Below the pieces are notes generated by a model. It was not told the DNA's origin and did no database searches. It saw only the letters and a list, made by a program, of their open reading frames with translations. A stretch of 64,000 bases of DNA. It comes from G963665545 sp963665545 (GTDB taxonomy: Bacteria; Pseudomonadota; Gammaproteobacteria; Xanthomonadales; SZUA-36). The stretch lies in contig CAXXKZ010000013.1 of the NCBI GenBank assembly GCA_963665545.2, forward strand, positions 372,001 through 436,000, given 5' to 3'. A program made the translations under genes and the position numbers. Positions 26,564-34,345 of this stretch are shown here, piece after piece; the stretch's first letter is position 1; every line of letters starts with the position of its first letter.

Positions 26564-26577
26564 GGGTCATTTGACCC
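26564..26577. promoter_or_regulatory. Dyad in the divergent cysB/cysG intergenic region
   Basis: GGGTCA TT TGACCC forms a perfect 6-bp inverted repeat in the 262-base region between the cysB and cysG starts. Nearby are repeated TAACC motifs at 26540-26556. It is a plausible regulator site, but no known operator matches it and its role is open. No other gene is visible in 26481-26742. Confidence 0.35.
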
Positions 26578-26742
26578 GAGAAAAAAGACCGTCGGCCGAA
26601 AATGACGGGCTTGACCCTCGCCTCACCCGTAGCCTCCTTATAACCGAAAGCTATATCAGCAGACAAATTCCGTATTTCTGCTTTATCGGCGGCCTGTCTA
26701 TCATCGACGCTGGATTTTTGACAGTGAGCCGGAGGCCAAGCC

Positions 26743-28240
26743 GTGCGATATTTCCCATTGTTTATGGACCTGCAAGATCAACCCGTGCTGATCGTCGGCG
26801 GGGGTGTTGTCGCGGCCCGCAAAGCCAGGCTTTTGCTGAAGGCCGGGGCCGGGGTGCTGGTGGTGACCAGGGCGGCCGGAGATGACATGGCTGCCTGGAT
26901 TGAACAAGGCAAGGTGAGACTACTGGCCCAGTCATATGATTCGGAATAGTTACGGTCGGTGCGGCTGGTCTTTGCAGCCACCAGTGACCCCGCGCTCAAT
27001 CATCAAGTCTACCGGGATGCAGAAAAAATGGGCGTGCCCGCAAATGTGGTGGATGATCCTGAACATTGTCGGTTTATCTCTCCAGCCGTGGTTGATCGCT
27101 CGCCGGTCCAGATTGCCATCTCCAGCGGGGGCGCATCGCCCGTGTTGGTGCGTCGGATAAGGGCATGGATCGAGGCCTTGCTGCCGCAAAATCTGGGCCG
27201 CCTCGCCGAGGCTGCGGGGCGATTGAGGGGTGAGGCAAAACAGCGGCTGGCCCCGAACAGCCGCCGGAGATTCTGGGATATGACCCTGAGCGATGAGAAT
27301 TTGTCCCGCTGGGCAAACTTGTCTTCGAAAGGAATATCGGCCGCGCTGAAGCAGGCCTTGCATCGATTTGTTGGCTCTGAATCTGTCCAGCAAGATCCTG
27401 CAGGGCTGCGCAGCAAGACCGGGAAAGTTTACCTGGTGGGGGCGGGTCCGGGCCACCCCGACCTCCTGACGATACGGGCGCTACAATGTGCTTGGCAAGG
27501 CGGACGTCATTCTGCACGACGCGCTTGTTTCTTATGCCGTGCTGGACCGGGCCCGGAGGGATGCCCTATTTATCGATGTCGGCAAGCGAGCCGGAAACAA
27601 CCGCGGCAAACGAAATTGGACGCAGGCAGACATTCACCAACTCATGGTGCAGCATGCCAGGCAGGGTCACACCGTGGTACGTCTCAAAGGCGGTGACGCC
27701 TTCATCTTTGGGCGGGGTGGAGAAGAGCTGGAGCATCTACTCGACAATGGAATTGAATACGAGGTGGTGCCGGGTATCACCGCCGCAGCAGGTTGCGCCG
27801 CTTACGCCGGCATTACGTTGACACACCGCGATCACGCGCAATTGATTACCCTGGTCACCGGCCATCTGTCAGCGGCTGACAAGAACGCTGCTGGCAAGGA
27901 GGAGGGGGGAATTGCTAGTATGATCTACTGGGCGGCAATATCGGGCCCTGGCCGGACGTTGGCCGTTTATATGGGCATGCACCGCGCAGCACAAATTCGC
28001 AAGGAATTGCTGGATGCAGGGATCGCCCCGTCAACGCCGGCCGCACTGATCACCAACGGAACGCTGGATGATCAACAGTGTCATCAGGGTAATGTTGGCT
28101 CGTTGCCATCGATGGCAAAGCAATCACAGGGCAATGTTCCGGGCCTTTTCATCATCGGAGAAGTCGCGGCACTCGGCCGCAGCCTGAGCTGGTTTCACGG
28201 CCAGCAGGGAATCGTGGATGGACTTAGAGCAGCCGCTTGA
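26743..28240 (+). pseudogene. cysG: Siroheme synthase, in-frame TAG plus one-base insertion
   Basis: The remains equal a full CysG of about 500 codons. The N-terminal precorrin-2 dehydrogenase/ferrochelatase starts RYFPLFMDLQDQPVLIVGGG after a GGAGG site and GTG start. A TAG at 26947-26949 interrupts it between AQSYDSE and LRSVRLVFAATSDPALN, in the same frame. The chelatase Ser motif ISSGGASPVLVRRIR follows. In the C-terminal uroporphyrinogen methyltransferase, VYLVGAGPGHPDLLTIRALQ is broken by one extra base near 27487. The next frame continues VLGKADVILHDALVSYAVLD, then HTVVRLKGGDAFIFGRGGEE and VVPGITAAAGCAAYAG. Two independent lesions remove both halves, so siroheme synthesis from this gene is lost unless a second copy exists. 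Confidence 0.9.
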
Positions 28241-28318
28241 ACGGAAACAATCAGAGCCGGCCCGGGTTCAATTTGCGGGTCAACCCGGTTCGATTTGGAA
28301 TGACACAAGGAAACTGAA

Positions 28319-29284
28319 ATGATTTACGAAAATGTACTTCAAACCATTGGCAATACCCCGGTCGTAAAAATTCAACGGTTGGCGCCTGAGGGCATCGACA
28401 TGTACGTCAAGCTGGAGGCCGTCAACCCTCTGAGCTCCGTCAAAGATCGTCTTGCACTGGGCATCATCGAAGATGCCGAGAATAAGGGTTTGCTGTCTCC
28501 CGGGCAGACGGTGGTGGAGGCGACTTCCGGAAACACCGGCATTGCCCTGGCAATGGTGTGTGCCGTCAAGGGTTATCCTTTTGTGGCGGTAATGGCAGAG
28601 TCCTTCTCTGTCGAGCGGCGCCAATTGATGCGATTTCTTGGCGCCAAAGTCGTACTCACCCCAGCGCCAAAGCGTGCCACGGGCATGGTCAAGGCCGCCG
28701 AAGCGCTGGCCGAGAAAAACGGTTGGTTCCTGACTCAGCAGTTTGAAAACGAGGCCAACCCGGCCTACCACCGCAACACCACCGGCCCCGAAGTTCTGAG
28801 CGACTTTTCCAGCACCAGGCTGGATTATTATGTCAGTGGTTACGGTACAGGCGGCACCATCACCGGCGCAGGGCAGATGATCAAGCTGGCGCGGCCGAGC
28901 GTCAAAATCATTTCTACTGAGCCAGCGGGTGCGGCCCTGCTCGAAGGCAAGGAATGGCAGCCCCACAAGATTCAAGGTTGGACCCCCGACTTCATCCCCG
29001 CTGTGCTGGATCGCCAGGTTGCAGACCGAAATATTACGGTTACCGACGAAGAGGCCATAGCGTCTGCGCAGGCCCTGGCCGTCAATGAAGGCATTTTTTG
29101 TGGTATCTCTTCGGGTGGAACCTTTGCCGCGGCCCTGAAAGTAGCCGAGCAGGCGGAGCCCGGTTCGGGCATTCTGGCGATGCTGCCGGATACTGCCGAG
29201 CGTTATCTGTCCACACCCCTGTTTGCAGATGTTGCCGAAGGGCCGGACGAGGCACAGGACCTGCTGGAAGGGATTGAGTATTAG
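28319..29284 (+). CDS. cysK: Cysteine synthase (O-acetylserine sulfhydrylase)
   Basis: The 321-residue PLP enzyme begins IYENVLQTIGNTPVVKIQRL. The Schiff-base lysine is in NPLSSVKDRLAL (about residue 43). EATSGNTGIALA (about 66-77) binds substrate, and GYGTGGTITGAG (about 176-187) holds the PLP phosphate. The HKIQGWTPDFIP segment resembles CysK more than CysM. It makes cysteine from O-acetylserine and sulfide. The gene is intact although the sulfide-producing steps upstream are damaged, which would fit use of external sulfide or thiosulfate. It follows cysG by 78 bases and faces oxyR convergently. Confidence 0.92.
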   Translation: MIYENVLQTIGNTPVVKIQRLAPEGIDMYVKLEAVNPLSSVKDRLALGIIEDAENKGLLSPGQTVVEATSGNTGIALAMVCAVKGYPFVAVMAESFSVERRQLMRFLGAKVVLTPAPKRATGMVKAAEALAEKNGWFLTQQFENEANPAYHRNTTGPEVLSDFSSTRLDYYVSGYGTGGTITGAGQMIKLARPSVKIISTEPAGAALLEGKEWQPHKIQGWTPDFIPAVLDRQVADRNITVTDEEAIASAQALAVNEGIFCGISSGGTFAAALKVAEQAEPGSGILAMLPDTAERYLSTPLFADVAEGPDEAQDLLEGIEY

Positions 29285-29303
29285 CCGCGCTCGATACGCT
29301 GCA

Positions 29304-30209
29304 TTAAATCGAGTCCAGCAGGTTGGCTGGCAGGTTGCCAAGACAGCCTGCCAGTTCTCGCATAAATGAACCCAGTGCGGAACTTCTCCGCCACACCAGG
29401 GCAATGGTCCGGCTGGGTGGGGGATCTGTAAATCTCTTAAAAACAACGTTTTTCGTCCGCGCAATCGGCGGCTTTACCGCCAGCAGGGGCATCAAGGTAA
29501 TGCCGACTTCGGCAGCCACCATCTGCCGCAGGGTCTCCATGCTGGTGGCGTGAAAATCGACCCGTTCATGGGCGCCTGCCAGGTCACAGACTTCGAGCGC
29601 ATGCTCCCTGAGGCAGTGTCCTTCCTCCAACAGAAGTAATTCGCTGCCCCTGAGCTCATCGAGAGCGACCACATCCTTGTCAGCGAGCGGGTGCTGGCTC
29701 GGCATGGCCAGCAAGAATGGCTCTTCGAAGAGGATTTCCATTTCCAGCCTGTCATCGGAGACGGGCAAGGCCAGAAGCGCGGCGTCGAGAGCCCCCTGAT
29801 TCAGCATTCTGAGGATGTCCCCGGTCTTTTCTTCAGAGAGCTGAAGTTTAAGACTGGGATATCTTGTCCTCAACATGGGCACGACGTGGGGCAGCAAGTA
29901 GGGCGCCAGAGTCGGAAACAGACCCGGCCTGAGCGTGCCTTCATGGGGATTTCCGCTACGCCTTGCCACCGTCCTGATTTGCTCAATATCGCTGAGCACT
30001 AAACGCGCGCGTTCGGAAATTTCCTGTCCGACCGGGGTCAGCATGACTTGCCTGGGAGCACGTTCCACCAATTGCACGCCCAGTTCTTGCTCCAGTTTTC
30101 GAATCTGTGTGCTCAGTGTGGGCTGACTGACAAAACAGGCGTCTGCGGCCTTGCTGAAGTGGCGCAAGTCGGCGAGTTTGACAAAGTATTCCAGGGCACG
30201 CAGATTCAT
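29304..30209 (-). CDS. oxyR: Peroxide-sensing LysR-type regulator OxyR
   Basis: Starting at MNLRALEYFVKLADLRHFSK, the 301-residue protein aligns with E. coli OxyR from residue one. The winged helix covers residues 1-60. LFPTLAPYLLPHVVP (about 97-111) is conserved, and the redox pair Cys199 and Cys208 (GHCLREHALEVC) has the same numbering as in E. coli. Oxidation of that pair by hydrogen peroxide switches the protein to an activator. An in-frame ATG six codons earlier (30227) is less likely. The upstream region is AT-rich with several ATAG motifs, but they do not have OxyR-site spacing. Confidence 0.95.
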   Translation of the reverse strand: MNLRALEYFVKLADLRHFSKAADACFVSQPTLSTQIRKLEQELGVQLVERAPRQVMLTPVGQEISERARLVLSDIEQIRTVARRSGNPHEGTLRPGLFPTLAPYLLPHVVPMLRTRYPSLKLQLSEEKTGDILRMLNQGALDAALLALPVSDDRLEMEILFEEPFLLAMPSQHPLADKDVVALDELRGSELLLLEEGHCLREHALEVCDLAGAHERVDFHATSMETLRQMVAAEVGITLMPLLAVKPPIARTKNVVFKRFTDPPPSRTIALVWRRSSALGSFMRELAGCLGNLPANLLDSI

Positions 30210-30341
30210 CCGTGAATTGTATAGCAAATATCAATAGAAAATACCATATCGATAGGCCATGTTAATATCAATTTCGATTATTCTACTGAGTCCGTTACCA
30301 TTCGCGCACCGGCTGCTAACAGGACCTGCCGACACTCGACC

Positions 30342-31040
30342 ATGAACATTCTTCTTGCCACCTCGCATTCAATGCTTTTTCTATTGGCGGGCGCAATAGT
30401 GGCCGGGGCGCCGGTTGATCCTGTGCGCGCGGACACAGAATTAACCGCACTGGCCCCGGAAATCAGCCCGCCTGATGAAGATGAAATGGAGCGATTAATC
30501 CGCGGAGAGATTCTGCGCAAGCGGGTTGAATCTGACGGATCAAAGGGTGCGGCGGTTCTGCAAGTGATGATGTTCACCGATGCCCAGGCGGTATGGGAAA
30601 TAATTGTCTCCTGCCAACAGGCAATGATTTATGTGGATGGGTTGGAAGTCTGCGAGGTACTGGACGACCAGCGGCATTACACCAGGACTCACCAGATTGT
30701 CGACCGCGGCTGGCCTTCACCGCGTCTTGATTATGTATTCGAAGCGGATCGGCAACCCCATCTGTTTATGGTGTTTCGGCTGGTTGAGGGAAATCTCAAG
30801 GAAATGCAGGGATTTTGGCGGTTTGACCAACTCGATGATGGATTGCTCGTCAGCCATGCGGTCAGCATCAGGCCCAAAACCCCCGCGCCGCGCTGGCTGG
30901 TTCGTCGAATCATGATGCGGGGAATGACGGATTTGTTGACCTGCATTCGGGGCTTGGCGGAGGGGTCGGGCACTGAACAGCAGCGCGACTCAGATCTTGC
31001 CTCATGCCCCGGAGATGCGGAAAGCACCGTCGTCCCTTAG
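30342..31040 (+). CDS. Secreted SRPBCC (START/polyketide-cyclase-like) protein
   Basis: The 232-residue protein has an N-terminal hydrophobic signal region (LLATSHSMLFLLAGAIVAGA). It is followed by a domain with GAAVLQVMMFTDAQAVWEIIVSCQQAMIY, LEVCEVLDD and LDYVFEADRQPHLFMVFRL, the strand-helix pattern of SRPBCC ligand-binding folds. The end (PRWLVRRIMMRGMTDLLTCI) is the long C-terminal helix of that fold. The ligand is not predictable. It stands divergent from oxyR with 132 bases between the starts and just upstream of trpS. Confidence 0.6.
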   Translation: MNILLATSHSMLFLLAGAIVAGAPVDPVRADTELTALAPEISPPDEDEMERLIRGEILRKRVESDGSKGAAVLQVMMFTDAQAVWEIIVSCQQAMIYVDGLEVCEVLDDQRHYTRTHQIVDRGWPSPRLDYVFEADRQPHLFMVFRLVEGNLKEMQGFWRFDQLDDGLLVSHAVSIRPKTPAPRWLVRRIMMRGMTDLLTCIRGLAEGSGTEQQRDSDLASCPGDAESTVVP

Positions 31041-31109
31041 GCGTTCATATGATCGGCATTGTGGCCGCGCGACGGCGTATTTGATCAGCGCTCGCAGGGC
31101 ATGCCGTTA

Positions 31110-31115
31110 TATAAT
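31110..31115 (+). promoter_or_regulatory. -10 element upstream of trpS
   Basis: TATAAT in the context GTTATATAATGGCGCC lies 44 bases before the trpS ATG. A GC-rich discriminator follows. The same GTTATATAATG string occurs before purL. A clear -35 box at 16-18 bases is not seen. Confidence 0.5.
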
Positions 31116-31158
31116 GGCGCCTCTTTTGACCCAACAGCCCGGCCAATCGGGAAACCCC

Positions 31159-32166
31159 ATGACCAATAAAACGGTATTGACCGGTATCACTACCACCGGG
31201 ACTCCTCATCTGGGCAACTACGTCGGGGCCATCAAGCCCGCCGTGGTTGCCAGTCGCGATGCGGATGTGCAGTCTTACTACTTCCTGGCCGACCTGCATG
31301 GCCTGGTCAAGAACCGGGAGCCAGATCGCCTGCGGCAATCTACGCTGGAGATCGCTGCGACATTTCTTGCCATCGGTCTCGATACCGATGTCGCAACTTT
31401 TTACCGCCAGTCAGACATTCCAGAGGTGTCGGAACTGACCTGGATTCTGACCTGCTCCACGGCCAAGGGGCTGATGAATAGAGCCCATGCCTACAAGTCC
31501 AGGGTGCAGGAGAACCTCGACAGCGGGGAAGATCCGGATCGCGGCATCAGGATGGGGCTGTTCAGTTATCCCATTCTCCAGACGGCGGATATCCTGATGT
31601 TCAACGCCAACGAAGTGCCGGTGGGCCGCGATCAGGTGCAACATCTGGAAATGGCGCGTGATATTGCACAGAGATTCAATCATGTCTATGGCGAACACTT
31701 CACCATTCCAAGCGCCGTGGTGGGTGAAAACGTCGCGTTGCTGCCGGGACAGGACGGCCGAAAAATGTCCAAGAGCTACAACAACGCAATCGCATTGTGG
31801 TTACCGGAGAAAAAGCTTCGCAAGGCCATCATGAAAATTGTGACCAATTCCCTGGAGCCAGGCGAACCCAAGGATCCATCTGATTCCACCGTCTACACAC
31901 TTTACGCGGCCTTCGCCCACGCAGAACAAAGAGCGGCCATGCGCCAGGCCTATGCAGACGGGATTGGCTGGGGCGATGCCAAGCAGCAGCTGTTTGATCT
32001 GATAAACGCTGAATTGGCCGCACTGCGTGAACGTTACCAGGCGTTTATCAGCAACCCGGGACATATCGAAGATATCCTGCAGGCCGGCGCTGAGAAAGCC
32101 AGGGCTAATGCGACGCCGTTTCTCGACAGTCTGAGAGAGGCGGTGGGCATCCGGGCGCTTGGCTGA
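31159..32166 (+). CDS. trpS: Tryptophanyl-tRNA synthetase
   Basis: The 335-residue class I synthetase has the HIGH-type TPHLGNYVGAIKP at about residues 14-26, FLADLHGLV, the tryptophan-site GLFSYPILQTADILMF and GRDQVQHLEMARDIA, and the KMSKS loop as GRKMSKSYNNAI (about 197-208). The frame is open from 30997, but the ATG at 31159 gives the family start (NKTVLTGITTTGTPHLG). Nothing is missing. Confidence 0.96.
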   Translation: MTNKTVLTGITTTGTPHLGNYVGAIKPAVVASRDADVQSYYFLADLHGLVKNREPDRLRQSTLEIAATFLAIGLDTDVATFYRQSDIPEVSELTWILTCSTAKGLMNRAHAYKSRVQENLDSGEDPDRGIRMGLFSYPILQTADILMFNANEVPVGRDQVQHLEMARDIAQRFNHVYGEHFTIPSAVVGENVALLPGQDGRKMSKSYNNAIALWLPEKKLRKAIMKIVTNSLEPGEPKDPSDSTVYTLYAAFAHAEQRAAMRQAYADGIGWGDAKQQLFDLINAELAALRERYQAFISNPGHIEDILQAGAEKARANATPFLDSLREAVGIRALG

Positions 32167-32218
32167 CGATGTTGGACAGCAGACCATGCCTGAGTTCCGT
32201 CGCGTGGAGTGACCGTGC

Positions 32219-32494
32219 ATGATGACAGCATTCATGATGCTGCCCTTGCTTGGTGTACTGCTGTGGCTGTACTGGTTTTTTCTGCCAGCGCGTGCAGCCG
32301 GGCGCTGGCAATTATTTGATGTGTTGCTTATCACGGGTCTCGGCTCGTTGGCGGTGGCATTCCAGTGGATTCTCAGGAAGGTGAATTGGAACAACGACGG
32401 GGCGCTGTGGTTTGAGATTGTGTCTATGACTGGCACCTACGCCATTATTGCTGGTGGGCTCGCGGCTGGTTTGATATGGCGCAGGAAAAGATGA
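32219..32494 (+). CDS. Small membrane protein of unknown function
   Basis: The 91-residue protein has three predicted membrane helices: about residues 5-23 (MLPLLGVLLWLYWFF), 32-52 (FDVLLITGLGSLAVAFQWIL) and 65-86 (FEIVSMTGTYAIIAGGLAAGL). It ends with a basic IWRRKR tail. No family is recognised. It lies 52 bases after trpS and 37 bases before the FAH-family gene, all on the same strand. Confidence 0.6.
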   Translation: MMTAFMMLPLLGVLLWLYWFFLPARAAGRWQLFDVLLITGLGSLAVAFQWILRKVNWNNDGALWFEIVSMTGTYAIIAGGLAAGLIWRRKR

Positions 32495-32531
32495 TGCGAC
32501 AATGCCCAGATTGAATCATATTGAATAGGTC

Positions 32532-33230
32532 ATGGTCTTGACATACGTCTTTCCCCCCCACGCAACGCCTGCCCTGCCGGTGTCAGGCTCGGATCAGAAA
32601 TTTCCGGTCCACAGAATTTATTGTGTGGGGCGGAACTATGCCGCGCACAGCCGCGAGATGGGCGGCAACCCGGAACGCGAGGCACCATTCTTTTTCTCCA
32701 AGCCCGCGGATGCGCTCATCACCCGCGGAGAGGTGCCTTACCCTGGCCAGACCCACGAATTGCACCACGAAGTCGAATTGGTGGTTGCGCTTCAGAGCGG
32801 TAGTTTCAATTTGTCCGAGGCGGAGGCGCTGCCGTGCATTTATGGCTACGCAGTGGGCGTCGATTTGACGCGGCGCGATTTGCAGGCCGCAGCCAAAAAT
32901 AAGGGACGCCCCTGGGACGTTGCAAAGGGCTTTGATGATTCGGCGCCCGTTTCGGCAATCTGTCCGGCTGCACGATGCGGCCATCCCGGAAGTGCAAGCA
33001 TTCAGCTGAGCGTTAACGGAGCGCTACGTCAGAGCGCCGATATTTCCGACATGATCTGGTCGGCCTCGGAAATCATCGTCGAGTTGTCGTGCTTCTATCA
33101 CTTGCAGCGCGGCGACCTGATTTTTACCGGAACGCCGGCAGGCGTCGCATCCTTGCATTACGGCGACCATATTGCCTGTCGCATCGACGGCATTGGGGCA
33201 CTGGATTTTCGTTTGACAGGGTCGCCCTGA
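32532..33230 (+). CDS. Fumarylacetoacetate hydrolase family protein
   Basis: The 232-residue protein is a single FAH-type domain. It has RIYCVGRNYAAHSREMG (about residues 28-44), the metal-site region HELHHEVELVVAL (about 75-87), GVDLTRRDLQAAAKNKG (about 112-128), and the C-terminal DLIFTGTPAGVASL. Members act as fumarylpyruvate hydrolases, acylpyruvases or oxaloacetate decarboxylases/tautomerases. Size and motif spacing fit the small bacterial YcgM/FAHD1-like group. The exact substrate cannot be assigned. A MITE-like insertion begins 28 bases after its stop. Confidence 0.87.
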   Translation: MVLTYVFPPHATPALPVSGSDQKFPVHRIYCVGRNYAAHSREMGGNPEREAPFFFSKPADALITRGEVPYPGQTHELHHEVELVVALQSGSFNLSEAEALPCIYGYAVGVDLTRRDLQAAAKNKGRPWDVAKGFDDSAPVSAICPAARCGHPGSASIQLSVNGALRQSADISDMIWSASEIIVELSCFYHLQRGDLIFTGTPAGVASLHYGDHIACRIDGIGALDFRLTGSP

Positions 33231-33258
33231 CGATTGCTGTGACGGCAAGTAAACCTAA

Positions 33259-33382
33259 CCCGCATATTTCACCAAGGCGGACCGAAAATTGATTTTTCTA
33301 ACTATGAAACAGCGTTATACAAGCGTTTTTGTCATTTTTCTCCGATTACACTTTGTCCGGAATCCTTGGTGAAATATGCGGG
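33259..33382. mobile_element. MITE-like insertion with 19-bp terminal inverted repeats and CTAA target duplication
   Basis: The left end CCCGCATATTTCACCAAGG (33259-33277) is exactly repeated in inverse at 33364-33382. CTAA occurs directly outside both ends (33255-33258 and 33383-33386), as a transposition target duplication would. CGGAC and GTCCG just inside extend the dyad imperfectly. At 124 bases it cannot encode a transposase, so it would need one in trans. The ATG of the following trhO frame (33376) lies inside the right end. Confidence 0.82.
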
Positions 33383-34332
33383 CTAATGGCCAGATTCAGG
33401 TTGTGGCGTTTTACCGCTTCACGGCTTTGACCGACTGTCGGGAGATTCGACCTCGGCTTCAGAAATATTGCGAATCTCTGGGGCTTCTCGGCACGATTCT
33501 GTTGGCCCAGGAGGGGATCAACGGAACGGTAAGTGGCGGTCAGGACAAGGTCCTCAGGCTGTTTGAATACCTGGCTGAGGACGAGCGATTCGCCAACATG
33601 CCACAGAAAGTCTCCTGGGCCCGGGAACAGCCTTTTTATCGGATGAAAGTCAGGATCAAGAAGGAAATCGTCAGCATGGGCGTTATAAACCTCGATCCTG
33701 GTTCCTCGGTTGGAGAATACGTTTGCCCCGAGGATTGGAACGAGCTGATTCTTCGCGATGACGTCCGGGTCATTGACACGCGCAACGCTTACGAGTGTCA
33801 CCTTGGCACCTTCAGCGGCGCTGAAGATCCGGGTACCGGATCGTTCAGGGAGTTTCCGGCTTGGGTGGCGGATCATCTGGATCCAGCCAAAGACCATCAT
33901 GTCGCCATGTTCTGTACCGGCGGTATCCGTTGCGAAAAAGCCACTTTTTATCTGAAAAATCTTGGCTTCGAAAACGTTTACCACCTCGATGGCGGTATTC
34001 TCAACTATATTGAAAGAGTCGATCGGACGAACAGCCTTTGGCGGGGCGACTGTTTCGTGTTCGACAACAGGGTCACGGTCGATCACAGTCTGGCTGAAGG
34101 AGACTATCAAGTCTGCCCGGCCTGCCGTATGCCACTGACCGAGGCGGACTTGAGTTCACCCCGGTTCGAGGCCAATGTATCCTGTCCGAAGTGTTTTCAC
34201 CGGCTGACCGAAAAGCGGCGTGAGGGTCTGCTGGAAAGGGCTCGGCAGATGGAGTTGGCGCAGGCGCGCGGAAAAAGGCATATTGGCGTAAGGCAGACCC
34301 AGGGCGGGCTGCCGGAGCCAGGCGATCAATAA
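33376..34332 (+). CDS. trhO: tRNA uridine(34) hydroxylase, rhodanese-type (TrhO/YceA)
   Basis: The 318-residue protein has the N-terminal acylphosphatase-like domain of TrhO (VVAFYRFTALTDCREIR; ILLAQEGINGTVSG) and a central rhodanese domain. The catalytic Cys is in MFCTGGIRCEKATFYL (about residues 180-195). A C-terminal cysteine-rich part, QVCPACRMPLTEADL and SCPKCFHRLTEKRREGL, follows. It hydroxylates U34 of some tRNAs to ho5U with molecular oxygen. Its first codon lies in the right end of the MITE-like element, so the present start appears to have been supplied by the insertion and the original one may be lost. Confidence 0.88.
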   Translation: MRANGQIQVVAFYRFTALTDCREIRPRLQKYCESLGLLGTILLAQEGINGTVSGGQDKVLRLFEYLAEDERFANMPQKVSWAREQPFYRMKVRIKKEIVSMGVINLDPGSSVGEYVCPEDWNELILRDDVRVIDTRNAYECHLGTFSGAEDPGTGSFREFPAWVADHLDPAKDHHVAMFCTGGIRCEKATFYLKNLGFENVYHLDGGILNYIERVDRTNSLWRGDCFVFDNRVTVDHSLAEGDYQVCPACRMPLTEADLSSPRFEANVSCPKCFHRLTEKRREGLLERARQMELAQARGKRHIGVRQTQGGLPEPGDQ

Positions 34333-34345
34333 ACAGGAGACCACG

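Noticed and set aside
5807..26949. Three interrupted genes have in-frame TAG (6764, 12194, 26947), which could mean amber readthrough or a reassigned codon.
   Set aside because: Intact genes such as the CocE hydrolase and dsbC end in TAG at the expected place, other lesions are TGA or frameshifts, several of the genes are also truncated, and no amber-suppression genes are seen.
30221..30255. ATAG motifs upstream of oxyR as an OxyR binding site.
   Set aside because: The spacing between the motifs does not fit the four-element OxyR pattern.
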